Source: Marinosulfonomonas sp. (GTDB lineage: Bacteria > Pseudomonadota > Alphaproteobacteria > Rhodobacterales > Rhodobacteraceae). Taken from it: DNA of 38,356 nt. The notes beneath the pieces are model-generated. The model worked only from the letters and a program-made list of their open reading frames with translations. It was not told where the DNA came from and searched no databases. The stretch lies in NCBI GenBank assembly GCA_026984915.1, contig JALSRG010000085.1:1-38356 (forward strand), read 5' to 3'. Shown one piece after another: positions 25,693 through 33,495 of the stretch. The stretch's first letter is position 1. Every line of letters starts with the position of its first letter. Both the position numbers and the translations under genes were made by a program.

Positions 25693-27120
25693 TCATCCGG
25701 CGCAGCAGGACAGTTTTGCCACGTCCTTTTCGAAAGTCTGCGCCGCCAGCTTCAGGCCCTCGACTGTCGTCAGATACGGGAAAATCATCGCGCCCAGATC
25801 TTCATAAGTCATCCCCATGCGAATGGCTATTGCGGCGGTCTGGATGCTGTCGGCTCCTTCAGGGGCGACAATATGGGCGCCCAGCAGACGTTTGCTGTCC
25901 TTCTCGGCCACCAGTTTTATCAAACCTCGCGTGTCTCGGGCGGCCAGTGCGCGCGGTACATGTTCCAGCGGCAGAACCGATGTGATCACAGACAGGCCCG
26001 CTTCTTTGGCGCCCGCCTCTGACAGCCCCACCGAGGCCACTTGCGGATCACTGAACACGACCGAGGGCATGGCGCTGTTATCATAGGCAGGCGGGTGCAT
26101 CCCCATCGCATTCTGGGCCGCAAGCTTGGCGCCATAAGCAGCCATGTAAACGAACTGATCCAGCCCGGTCACGTCGCCGGCGGCATAAATGCCGGCCTGA
26201 CTGGTCTGCATCGCACCGTCAACGCGAATGCCGCCATTGGCAAGCGTCTCTATCCCGGCGTTCTCCAGGTTCAGCCCGCCGGAGTTTGGCACGCGACCCG
26301 TTGCCAGCAATAGCTTTTCAGCGGCAATGACAGATTTTTCACCCCCCCGCGATACATGCAGGCGGATGTCGCCATCGCCCTTTTCCAGCTGCTCATATGC
26401 GATACCCTTGACCAGCAGCAACCCTTCCTCGCTCAGCGCGCCTTCCAAGGCAGCACTTACTTCGGGTTCTGCATCAGGCAGCACACCCCGCCGGCTGACC
26501 AGCGTCACCAGAACACCAGCGCGCGCAAACATCTGCGCCAGTTCGACACCAATAAACCCGGCCCCCATGACGATCATGGATTTTGGCAGTGTTTCCAGTT
26601 CCAGCGCCGTGGTGCTGGTCAGAAACCCGGCCTGCCTGATCCCGGCAATATCGGGCACATGCGGGTGTGATCCCGTGGCCAGAATGATTTTCTGCGCCTG
26701 AACGGTTTCGCCATCAACCGTCAGGGTGCCATCGTCGTCAAAACGCGCCTGACCTTCCCGGTAGGCAACCTGCGGATAATTCGGCAGAACATCAATGTAT
26801 TTCGCCGCCCGCAAGGTATCAACCAGCGCCTGTTTCTGACGCACCGTTGCGGCCCAGTCGGTGATATGGCCTGCGGCTTCGATCCCGTCAAAACGCTGTG
26901 CGGCTTTCGCCAGATGCAATGGTTCGACGGCGCGGATCATCGCCTTGGAGGGAACACAGCCAACATTGACACATGTGCCGCCAATCATCCCCTCGCCAAC
27001 CAGTAACACGTTTGCCCCCATATCAGCGGCAGTGATGGCGGCTGAAAAGCCGGCCGACCCCGCGCCAATGACAGCAAGATCATATGGGCCGCCTGATTTT
27101 CCGGAGCAACAGTCTTTCAT
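25693..27120 (-). CDS. merA: Mercuric reductase MerA
   Basis: A 475-residue flavoprotein reducing Hg(II) to volatile Hg(0) with NADPH in the cytoplasm. The FAD motif VIGAGSAGFSAA is near 17-28, the redox-active pair is Cys50 and Cys55 (GGTCVNVGCVPSK), and the C-terminal vicinal pair Cys472-Cys473 (KLSCCAG), which accepts Hg(II) from the membrane proteins, separates it from lipoamide dehydrogenase and glutathione reductase. The heavy-metal-associated N-terminal domain of longer MerA proteins is missing; only a short N-terminal tail with CC at residues 4-5 remains. It starts two bases after merF with a good AAGGAAG site. Confidence 0.95.
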   Translation of the reverse strand: MKDCCSGKSGGPYDLAVIGAGSAGFSAAITAADMGANVLLVGEGMIGGTCVNVGCVPSKAMIRAVEPLHLAKAAQRFDGIEAAGHITDWAATVRQKQALVDTLRAAKYIDVLPNYPQVAYREGQARFDDDGTLTVDGETVQAQKIILATGSHPHVPDIAGIRQAGFLTSTTALELETLPKSMIVMGAGFIGVELAQMFARAGVLVTLVSRRGVLPDAEPEVSAALEGALSEEGLLLVKGIAYEQLEKGDGDIRLHVSRGGEKSVIAAEKLLLATGRVPNSGGLNLENAGIETLANGGIRVDGAMQTSQAGIYAAGDVTGLDQFVYMAAYGAKLAAQNAMGMHPPAYDNSAMPSVVFSDPQVASVGLSEAGAKEAGLSVITSVLPLEHVPRALAARDTRGLIKLVAEKDSKRLLGAHIVAPEGADSIQTAAIAIRMGMTYEDLGAMIFPYLTTVEGLKLAAQTFEKDVAKLSCCAG

Positions 27121-27122
27121 TT

Positions 27123-27362
27123 TCAGCTTCCTTTTCCGGAGGTTTCCGTTTCACAATGACGTCCGGTCGAGCGGCGCCAAACGGCATAGAGTGTCAGCAG
27201 GATGAAAAACCCGAGCGCCGGTAGCAGAACGTAATCAAGATATCCGGTGATGGCGGAAAGCCCGACGATACCGACCAGCCCGACAAGCAACGGTGTAAAG
27301 CAGCACAGGGCCAGTACCACGGTGCCGATCACACCGGTTTTCAAAAGCGATTTATCGTTCAT
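27123..27362 (-). CDS. merF: Mercury transport protein MerF
   Basis: A 79-residue protein with two membrane segments that carries Hg(II) across the inner membrane. The first segment includes the vicinal pair Cys20-Cys21 in LALCCFTPLLVGLVG, the family's hallmark. The second pair usually found in the C-terminal cytoplasmic tail is reduced to a single Cys70 (GRHCET). It starts three bases after merP with GGGAT ahead of the ATG and hands over to merA after two bases. Confidence 0.93.
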   Translation of the reverse strand: MNDKSLLKTGVIGTVVLALCCFTPLLVGLVGIVGLSAITGYLDYVLLPALGFFILLTLYAVWRRSTGRHCETETSGKGS

Positions 27363-27365
27363 TGT

Positions 27366-27653
27366 TTATCCCTGAGGCTCGATAACGGTGGATTCATAGC
27401 CGACATTCTCTGTCGCGGCGGTGATGTCGGCCAGCTTTACGGCTTCGTCATCAAAAACCACGACGGCCTGCCGTTTCTCCAGGGACGGTTCAACAGATTT
27501 GATGCCGGGCAGGGCCGCGATGGCGCCTTTCACGATATAAGGACAGCTTGCGCAATACATACCTGGCACAGAGAGCGTGACAGTCTGCTCAGCGGCAAAC
27601 GAGACCGTGGCCCCGATCGTCAAGATGCTCGCAAGGGCGATGGATTTAAGCAT
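27366..27653 (-). CDS. merP: Periplasmic mercury-binding protein MerP
   Basis: A 95-residue periplasmic HMA-domain protein that binds Hg(II) and passes it to the membrane transporters. A signal peptide ends around residue 20-21 (ILTIGATVSFAAEQ). The metal loop is GMYCASCP with Cys34 and Cys37; most MerP proteins have GMTC, so the Tyr is a small departure. The rest (VKGAIAALPGIKSVEPSLEKRQAVVVFDDEAV) follows the HMA fold. AGGAGA stands before the ATG; merT ends 48 bases upstream. Confidence 0.95.
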   Translation of the reverse strand: MLKSIALASILTIGATVSFAAEQTVTLSVPGMYCASCPYIVKGAIAALPGIKSVEPSLEKRQAVVVFDDEAVKLADITAATENVGYESTVIEPQG

Positions 27654-27701
27654 TTTCTTCTCCTGTCAAAGTAAGTCGGGTGTCAAAGTGAGGCGGGTGG
27701 G

Positions 27702-28112
27702 CTAGCCAAGCAGGCGCGGTAAAAGCCACGGCCAGATCAGCGCCAGCAAGATGATCGCGGTCGAAACCCAAAGCGCGGATTTTACCAGCCGGTTCGGTAG
27801 TGGCCGGGCGCAGGCGGCCGCATCGGCACAGGCCTTGGGTTTGCGGTAGACCAGCCAATAGCCATAGCCGAGAAAACCAAGCGTGATCACGATAAAGATC
27901 GGTTTGTACGGCGCAAGGGCCGTCAGGTTTCCGATCCAGGCACCGCTGATCCCCATGCTGAAAAGAACCAGCGGAACGATGCAGCAGCTTGAGGCTGCCA
28001 GCGCCCCCAGAATGCCACCCGCAGCCACCAACCTGGCGCGGGATTTCCCAGGGACGCCGGCCCCTCTGTCGGCGGCCATTCCGCCAGCCGTTTCCGAAAT
28101 TGATTCGCCCAT
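27702..28112 (-). CDS. merT: Mercuric transport protein MerT
   Basis: A 136-residue inner-membrane Hg(II) importer, first gene of the mer operon. The vicinal pair Cys43-Cys44 in LAASSCCIVPLVL lies in the first membrane segment, and a second pair, Cys95 and Cys101, lies in the cytoplasmic loop with the usual six-residue spacing; three membrane segments are present. The N-terminus is about 20 residues longer than in Tn501/Tn21 MerT; an ATG at 28079 would shorten it. The operator and promoter are 30-60 bases upstream. Confidence 0.93.
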   Translation of the reverse strand: MGESISETAGGMAADRGAGVPGKSRARLVAAGGILGALAASSCCIVPLVLFSMGISGAWIGNLTALAPYKPIFIVITLGFLGYGYWLVYRKPKACADAAACARPLPNRLVKSALWVSTAIILLALIWPWLLPRLLG

Positions 28113-28124
28113 TTCAAAAGCCTT

Positions 28125-28153
28125 TTGAATTTCTCTCAGTTACAGGTTACGAT
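28125..28153 (+). promoter_or_regulatory. Candidate merR promoter
   Basis: TTGAAT at 28125-28130, a 17-base spacer, and TACGAT at 28148-28153 form a reasonable sigma-70-type promoter reading towards merR. It overlaps the divergent merT promoter, so the transcription start would fall in the MerR palindrome and MerR would repress its own gene, as in known mer loci. Confidence 0.55.
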
Positions 28154-28174
28154 CTGTAGTAACTACAGATGCAA
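28144..28174 (-). promoter_or_regulatory. merTPFA promoter with 19-bp spacer
   Basis: On the minus strand, TTGCAT (28174-28169) and TAACCT (28149-28144) are separated by exactly 19 bases. That overlong spacer is the hallmark of promoters activated by MerR-family proteins, which untwist the DNA to align the two boxes. The operator palindrome occupies the spacer. About 30 bases separate the -10 box from the merT ATG. Confidence 0.75.
28152..28170. promoter_or_regulatory. MerR operator palindrome
   Basis: ATCTGTAGTAACTACAGAT is a perfect 9-1-9 palindrome lying between the -35 and -10 boxes of the merT promoter, where MerR binds as a dimer. It overlaps the first ATG of the merR frame (28169), which makes that ATG unusable as a start. 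Confidence 0.8.
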
Positions 28175-28183
28175 GAGATTTTT

Positions 28184-28636
28184 ATGAAAAACGGAATCAT
28201 GGCCAAAAAGACAGGAACGAAGGTCTGGGGAATTGGCGCGCTGTCAGACGAAACAGGCGTGAATATCGAAACCATAAGGTATTATGAGAAAATCGGCCTG
28301 TTGCCACCGCCCCCAAGGACCGCCGGCGGAAACCGGCAATATGATGAAACGGCGCTGCGCCGCCTGTTTTTTGTTCGCCGTTGCCGGGAACTGGGGTTTT
28401 CGATTGCGGAAATACGGGCGCTCTTGAAAATGGTTGACCAGAAAGGGGTGAGTTGCAGTGAAGTTCATGCCGTGACCATGGAGCACCTTGAAACTGTTCG
28501 TGAAAAGATTGCCGCGCTGAAAAAGATGGAAGAAACCCTTGATGCCATGGCGCTCACCTGCGGGCGTGGTGATGTGCCAGAGTGTCCGATCATTGACACA
28601 TTGTTTGATGTGGATACTGCGGGCACAGAGCTATAA
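28184..28636 (+). CDS. merR: Mercury-responsive regulator MerR
   Basis: A 150-residue MerR-family repressor/activator of the mer operon. The N-terminal winged helix-turn-helix is clear (ALSDETGVNIETIRYYEKIGLLPPPPR), followed by a dimerisation helix. The three Hg(II)-binding cysteines are present: Cys91 (GVSCSEV), Cys126 and Cys134 (TCGRGDVPECPI), the last two one residue closer than in Tn501 MerR. The ATG at 28184 is chosen because AAGAGA lies upstream and the ATG at 28169 is in the operator; an ATG at 28199 is also possible. It diverges from merT. Confidence 0.92.
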   Translation: MKNGIMAKKTGTKVWGIGALSDETGVNIETIRYYEKIGLLPPPPRTAGGNRQYDETALRRLFFVRRCRELGFSIAEIRALLKMVDQKGVSCSEVHAVTMEHLETVREKIAALKKMEETLDAMALTCGRGDVPECPIIDTLFDVDTAGTEL

Positions 28637-28667
28637 ATCCCGGGCCGTCAACAGATACACTCTCAAA

Positions 28668-28724
28668 CCAAATGCAACGCAGCCTTTGCGGCATATCGGG
28701 CAAAGCTTGAGATTTGGCCTTTTT
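28668..28724 (+). terminator. Candidate terminator after merR
   Basis: An outer stem (CCAAAT 28668-28673 with ATTTGG 28712-28717) encloses an inner stem (CTTTGC 28684-28689 with GCAAAG 28700-28705), followed by CC and a run of five T. The stem is bulged, so efficiency is uncertain. The rest of the 270-base gap before rpiA holds no gene I can support. Confidence 0.42.
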
Positions 28725-28906
28725 GACTATGGGCAGAGTGAGGGCAAGAGTGAATGCTCCAGCAGGGTCAAGGTGCCAGTGCCCGGATTGCAGCAACAGC
28801 GGGGCAAATTCCAAAAAGGTGGATGAAAACGTGAAAATGCTTTAATTGCCCCTCGCCGCCCCGCGTGCGATCCCGTATAACCTGCGCCAACAACAGGGGA
28901 GTCGAA

Positions 28907-29701
28907 ATGCCAATGACCGGAGAACTGTCACCCATCGACAAAGCGAAATTTGTGGCCGCGAAACGCGCGGTCGAATTCGTCGAAAGCGGTATGCGTGTCG
29001 GATTGGGAACCGGATCCACCGCAGCCTGGATGGTGCGTTGCCTGGGCGAACGCGTGCGCGACGAAGGGCTGAACATATTGGGCGTGGCAACTTCAACACG
29101 CACGGCGGACCTCGCGCGGGAAATGGGAATAGAGGTGATCTCGCTCGATGAGGCGAAATGGTTGGATATCACCATCGACGGCGCCGATGAATTTGACCGT
29201 GACCTCAACCTGATCAAAGGCGGAGGCGGGGCCCTGTTGCAGGAAAAAATTGTCGCAACGGCGAGTGATAGAATGGTGGTTATAACGGATGTGTCCAAAC
29301 AGGTGGAAACACTGGGGGCGTTTCCGTTGCCGATTGAGGTCATTCCTTTCGGATGGCAAACCACAAAGGCCCTGGTCGAGGAAACTCTGGTCAGCCTGGA
29401 TGTGTTGGGTCAGGAGGTGACGCTGAGGATGAACGGTGAGGCACCTTATGTGACGGATGAAGGAAACCGCATCCTGGATCTGCATTTGCATCGAATTGGC
29501 AACGCGCGTCAGCTTTCGCTTGTGATCAACCAGATACCGGGTGTCGTCGAGAACGGGCTGTTCATTGATATTTGTGATGCCGTGGTGATCGGTTTTGGCA
29601 ATGGCAAAGTCGAGGTGCGCGACGTTTCGGCTGGGACCGTCGAACAAGAACTGGTCGAATTTGCCGAAACAGACAATATATTTACCGATCTTACAGATTA
29701 A
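28907..29701 (+). CDS. rpiA: Ribose-5-phosphate isomerase A
   Basis: A 264-residue enzyme interconverting ribose 5-phosphate and ribulose 5-phosphate in the pentose phosphate pathway. Family motifs: GLGTGSTAAWMV phosphate loop, TSTRTADLA, the catalytic DGADEFDRDLNLIKGGGGALLQEKI. The ATG at 28907 follows AGGGGAG by a few bases and matches the family length; the upstream in-frame start at 28865 does not. It is followed after 25 bases by glutathione reductase, a conserved pairing in this group. Confidence 0.96.
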   Translation: MPMTGELSPIDKAKFVAAKRAVEFVESGMRVGLGTGSTAAWMVRCLGERVRDEGLNILGVATSTRTADLAREMGIEVISLDEAKWLDITIDGADEFDRDLNLIKGGGGALLQEKIVATASDRMVVITDVSKQVETLGAFPLPIEVIPFGWQTTKALVEETLVSLDVLGQEVTLRMNGEAPYVTDEGNRILDLHLHRIGNARQLSLVINQIPGVVENGLFIDICDAVVIGFGNGKVEVRDVSAGTVEQELVEFAETDNIFTDLTD

Positions 29702-29726
29702 AGGCCGGGGTGGCCGGGAGAAAGAA

Positions 29727-31088
29727 ATGAAGTTCGACTACGATCTGTTTGTTATCGGTGGCGGTTCGGGCGGTGTGCGGGCTGCGCGTCTGGCGAGCGC
29801 CGAGGCGAAGGCGCGCGTGGCGCTCGCTGAAGAAGATCGCATGGGGGGCACCTGTGTCATTCGCGGCTGCGTTCCGAAGAAACTGATGGTTTTTGCGTCC
29901 GGCTATCACGGACATATCGAGGATGCGCGCGCATTCGGTTGGCGCCAAGCCCGCAGTGGCAAATTCGACTGGCCGTTTTTTCATGCCAAACTGCGGGCCG
30001 AACTGGACCGTCTGGAAGGCATCTACCGTGAAACGCTGAAAAAGGCCGGCGTTACCGTTTACAATAATCGCGCCACGCTGGTGGATGCGCATACCGTCAT
30101 GCTGGATGACGGCAGACGGTTCACCGCAAAGCATATTCTGGTCGCCGTCGGCGGCCATCCGTTCAAGCCCGACATGAAAGGGGCCAAGCACGCGATCACA
30201 TCCAACGAAGTGTTTCTTCTGGATGAACTGCCAAAATCGATACTGATCGTTGGCGGCGGCTATATTGCTTGCGAATTTGCCTGTATTCTCAATGGATTGG
30301 GTGTTGAGGTTACACAGATTTATCGTGGGGCCCAGATTTTGCGTGGCTTTGACGGCGAAGCGCGCGGCCACGTGGCGGAACTGATCCGCGAACGCGGCGT
30401 AAACCTGCATGTCGGAACCGATATCCTGGAGATCAGGGAAGGCGATGACGGGTTCTGGGTGAAAACCACCGATGGCGGGCATCGCACCTATGGGCAGGTT
30501 CTGTTTGCCACTGGGCGCGTCCCCAATACCGCGGGTCTTGGTCTGGAAAACGTCGGGATCGAGCCGGGGCGACGCGGCGAAATTCCGGTGGATGACTATA
30601 GCCAGACGTCGGTTCCCTCGATCTTTGCCGTCGGGGACGTGACCAACCGGATCAACCTTACACCGGTTGCCATCCGCGAAGGTGCCGCATTTGTTGATAC
30701 GGTTTTTCATGGCAATCCGACCAAGCCTGATCATGAACTGGTGGCGAGCGCGATTTTTACCCAACCAGAGATGGGAACCGTCGGATTGAGCGAGGAAGAC
30801 GCGCGCGAACAGGAGCCGATCGAGGTCTACTGCAATTCTTTCCGGGCGATGCAGACGGGCTTTGCCGGACGCGACGACCGGGTGATGATGAAACTTGTGG
30901 TCAGCCAGAAAACGCGTAAGGTTCTGGGGTGCCATATTGTGTCGGAACAGGCCGGTGAATTGATCCAGTTGGCGGCCATTGCCCTGAAAATGGGGGCAAC
31001 CAAAGAAGACTTTGACCGGACCGTGGCCGTTCATCCGACCATGGCTGAAGAACTTGTAACGATGAAAACACCCGTGCGCACGGCTTGA
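29727..31088 (+). CDS. gor: Glutathione-disulfide reductase
   Basis: A 453-residue flavoprotein keeping glutathione reduced with NADPH. The FAD motif VIGGGSGGVRAAR is at 9-21, the redox pair is Cys43 and Cys48 (GGTCVIRGCVPKK), the NADPH motif is IVGGGYIACEFA, and the acid/base histidine lies in the C-terminal VAVHPTMAEE. It lacks the C-terminal vicinal cysteines of mercuric reductase, which distinguishes it from merA located 3 kb away. GGGAGAAAG precedes the ATG at 29727. Confidence 0.95.
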   Translation: MKFDYDLFVIGGGSGGVRAARLASAEAKARVALAEEDRMGGTCVIRGCVPKKLMVFASGYHGHIEDARAFGWRQARSGKFDWPFFHAKLRAELDRLEGIYRETLKKAGVTVYNNRATLVDAHTVMLDDGRRFTAKHILVAVGGHPFKPDMKGAKHAITSNEVFLLDELPKSILIVGGGYIACEFACILNGLGVEVTQIYRGAQILRGFDGEARGHVAELIRERGVNLHVGTDILEIREGDDGFWVKTTDGGHRTYGQVLFATGRVPNTAGLGLENVGIEPGRRGEIPVDDYSQTSVPSIFAVGDVTNRINLTPVAIREGAAFVDTVFHGNPTKPDHELVASAIFTQPEMGTVGLSEEDAREQEPIEVYCNSFRAMQTGFAGRDDRVMMKLVVSQKTRKVLGCHIVSEQAGELIQLAAIALKMGATKEDFDRTVAVHPTMAEELVTMKTPVRTA

Positions 31089-31144
31089 AAATAGTCTAAC
31101 AGGCCACAACTAAGACATAACCAGAAACCCGAAAAGGAATTTTC

Positions 31145-32275
31145 ATGGCTGGAAACAATGGTGGACCCTGGGGCGGCGGCGGCCAAGGTGGCGGCAATCG
31201 CGGCGGAGGCGATAACCGGGGCGGTGGCAAACGGCCCGGTCAGGATGGCCCACAGATACCAGAACTCGATGAGATCGTTAAAAAGGGTCAGGAGCATCTG
31301 CGTGTCCTGATGGGCGGGCGCGGCGGGCGTGGCGGATCCGGGGGTGATGGTGGTCCGGGTGGGCCAAAGTTCACACGCGGCACGATCGCCCTGGGTGCTT
31401 TGGTGGTGTTTGTTCTGTGGCTTGTGGCTTCTTTCTATTCGGTAAAACCCGAAGAACGCTCGGTGGAGTTGTTTCTGGGTAAATATTACAAAACCGGCAG
31501 TCCGGGTCTGAATTTTGCACCATGGCCGCTGGTCACCAAACAGATCGTCGTCGTGACACGCGAACAGACGGTGGATATTGGCAAGGGCGCACAGGGCGGA
31601 GATGCCGGCCTGATGCTGACCGGCGATGAAAATATCGTCGATATCGATTTCCAGGTTGTCTGGAATATCAGCGACCCGGCCAAGTTCCTTTTCACGCTGG
31701 AAAACCCCGTGCTGACGATCAAGGCGGTATCTGAATCCGCCATGCGGGAAATTGTTGCGCAATCAGAACTGGCACCGATCCTGAACCGGGATCGTGGCGT
31801 GATCAAAGACCGCCTTCAGACGCTTATCCAGTCTACACTGGACAGTTACGGGAGTGGTATCAACATCGTGCGGGTGAACTTTGACAAGGCTGATCCGCCT
31901 GCCGAGGTTATTGCAGCGTTCCGCGACGTTCAGGCCGCCGAGCAGGAACGAGACCAGTTGGAGAAAAAGGCTGACGCCTATGCCAACAAACGATTGGCGG
32001 AAGCGCGCGGTCAATCGGCCCAGATTCTGGAGGAGGCGGAAGGCTATCGCGCCCGGGTGGTGAATGAGGCGGAAGGTGAAGCAAGCCGTTTTACCGCAGT
32101 GCTCAGAGAATATCAGAAAGCGCCGGAAGTGACCCGAAAACGTTTGTATCTGGAAACAATGGAAAAGGTTCTGGGGGGTGTTGATAAAATCATTCTCGAC
32201 ACCAATTCCGAAGGGGCGCAGGGGGTTGTTCCCTATCTGCCGTTGAATGAACTGCGTGGCGGAGGAAACAAGTGA
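31145..32275 (+). CDS. hflK: HflK subunit of the HflKC membrane complex
   Basis: A 376-residue SPFH/prohibitin-domain membrane protein that with HflC regulates the FtsH protease. The N-terminus is glycine-rich and hydrophilic (1-75, cytoplasmic), followed by one membrane segment (about 79-100) and the periplasmic SPFH domain, then a coiled coil (EQERDQLEKKADAYANKRLAEARG). AAGGA precedes the start. Its stop codon overlaps the hflC start. Length is close to other alphaproteobacterial HflK proteins. Confidence 0.95.
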   Translation: MAGNNGGPWGGGGQGGGNRGGGDNRGGGKRPGQDGPQIPELDEIVKKGQEHLRVLMGGRGGRGGSGGDGGPGGPKFTRGTIALGALVVFVLWLVASFYSVKPEERSVELFLGKYYKTGSPGLNFAPWPLVTKQIVVVTREQTVDIGKGAQGGDAGLMLTGDENIVDIDFQVVWNISDPAKFLFTLENPVLTIKAVSESAMREIVAQSELAPILNRDRGVIKDRLQTLIQSTLDSYGSGINIVRVNFDKADPPAEVIAAFRDVQAAEQERDQLEKKADAYANKRLAEARGQSAQILEEAEGYRARVVNEAEGEASRFTAVLREYQKAPEVTRKRLYLETMEKVLGGVDKIILDTNSEGAQGVVPYLPLNELRGGGNK

Positions 32276-33153
32276 TGCGTAAATCTAGCTTGATACTGCC
32301 GGCCATCGCGCTCTTGCTCATAGCGATTTTGTCCTCGGTCTTTGTCGTCAAGGAAACGGAAAAGGCCCTGGTTCTGCAATTTGGTAAAGTCGTGAAGGTC
32401 AAAGAGGATCCGGGAATAGGCTTCAAGATTCCCCTGATTCAGGAGGTGGTCAAATATGATGATCGCATTCAGTCGCTGGATACGGCCGAACTGGAAGTGA
32501 CACCACTGGATGATCGCCGCCTTCTGGTTGATGCTTTTGCACGCTGGCGGATCGTGGACGTAAAGAAATTCCGTCAGGCCGTCGGCACCGGTGGCATCCA
32601 GACCGCACAGCGCAGGATCGATCCGATCATTCGCACCCAGACTCGCGAGGTGCTGGGTACGGTGAACTCGAATGATATCCTCAGCACAGATCGTGCCGCA
32701 CTGATGCTGCGCATTCGCAACGGGGCGATTGCCCAGTCGCGCGGACTGGGGGTCGAGGTGATTGATGTACGGCTGAAGCGTACCGATCTTCCGCGTGAAA
32801 ACCTGAAGGCAACCTTTGGTCGGATGCGGGCCGAGCGCGAGCGGGAAGCCACCGATGAACGCGCCCGCGGGGCAGAGGCCGCCCAGCGTGTACGCGCGCA
32901 AGCGGACCGCACCGTGGTCGAACTGGTGTCGGATGCCAAACGAAAGGCGGAAATCACCCGAGGTGAGGCCGACGCCAAACGCAGCGCCATTTTTGCCGAG
33001 GCTTATGGCGCCGATCAGGAGTTTTTCCGCTTTTATCGTTCTCTGTCGGCCTATCGTCAGGCGTTGAAGGGCGAAAACTCGACAATGGTTCTTTCTCCGG
33101 ACAGTGAGTTCTTTGATTATCTCAAGACAGAGAACCCTGACGCGAAAAGATGA
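32275..33153 (+). CDS. hflC: HflC subunit of the HflKC membrane complex
   Basis: A 292-residue partner of HflK. The N-terminal membrane anchor (LILPAIALLLIAILSSVFVV) leads into the SPFH domain (EKALVLQFGKVVKV) and a charged coiled coil (RAEREREATDERARGAEAAQRVRAQADR). The ATG at 32275 overlaps the last base of the hflK stop; GGAGG lies nine bases upstream. A GTG one codon earlier is also possible. Its own stop overlaps the next start (ATGA), so three genes are translationally chained. Confidence 0.95.
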   Translation: MRKSSLILPAIALLLIAILSSVFVVKETEKALVLQFGKVVKVKEDPGIGFKIPLIQEVVKYDDRIQSLDTAELEVTPLDDRRLLVDAFARWRIVDVKKFRQAVGTGGIQTAQRRIDPIIRTQTREVLGTVNSNDILSTDRAALMLRIRNGAIAQSRGLGVEVIDVRLKRTDLPRENLKATFGRMRAEREREATDERARGAEAAQRVRAQADRTVVELVSDAKRKAEITRGEADAKRSAIFAEAYGADQEFFRFYRSLSAYRQALKGENSTMVLSPDSEFFDYLKTENPDAKR

Positions 33154-33359
33154 TCGGGTGGCTGTTTCTGGCCCTCGGATTGGTAATGTTTGTCGAGGGG
33201 CTGGTGTTTGCACTGGCCCCTTTGCGATTGGAGGATATGTTGGCGGCTCTTCGCCGGATGTCTGTGCAAAAACGCCGGGTGATCGGATTGGTGGCGATGG
33301 CGCTGGGTGTTCTTCTGATTGCGTTCGCACGTCATCTTCTGGGGGTGTTTCCCGGCTAG
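33150..33359 (+). CDS. DUF2065 (YjeT-like) small membrane protein
   Basis: A 69-residue protein with two membrane segments (WLFLALGLVMFVEGLVFALAP and VIGLVAMALGVLLIAFARHLL) separated by a short basic loop (LRRMSVQKRRV). It matches DUF2065, a family regularly encoded beside hflKC, function unknown. The start overlaps the hflC stop by four bases, supporting membership in the HflKC operon. Confidence 0.92.
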   Translation: MIGWLFLALGLVMFVEGLVFALAPLRLEDMLAALRRMSVQKRRVIGLVAMALGVLLIAFARHLLGVFPG

Positions 33360-33495
33360 ATCCCCCGTTGGCGTCACGGGGTTTTGACAAATTTTTCGTG
33401 GCTTTGGCTTGCACCATGCGCCCGTGAAGAGAATAGTAGCACAGACGTGCCGGTTTTCCGGCCGCGCTGATCCGTCGAAACAGGAGGACGATACA

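Noticed and set aside
28539-28826. Small frames on both strands in the merR-rpiA gap
   Set aside because: No ribosome site, no family resemblance and overlap with merR or with the candidate terminator.
29691-31109. Long open frame on the minus strand across gor
   Set aside because: Fully antisense to a well-supported glutathione reductase gene, with no recognisable domain.
31150-31370. Low-complexity GGC-rich repeat
   Set aside because: It encodes the glycine-rich N-terminus typical of alphaproteobacterial HflK.
33384-33389. TTGACA box ahead of the degP-like gene
   Set aside because: No acceptable -10 hexamer occurs 16-18 bases downstream, so the match is probably chance.
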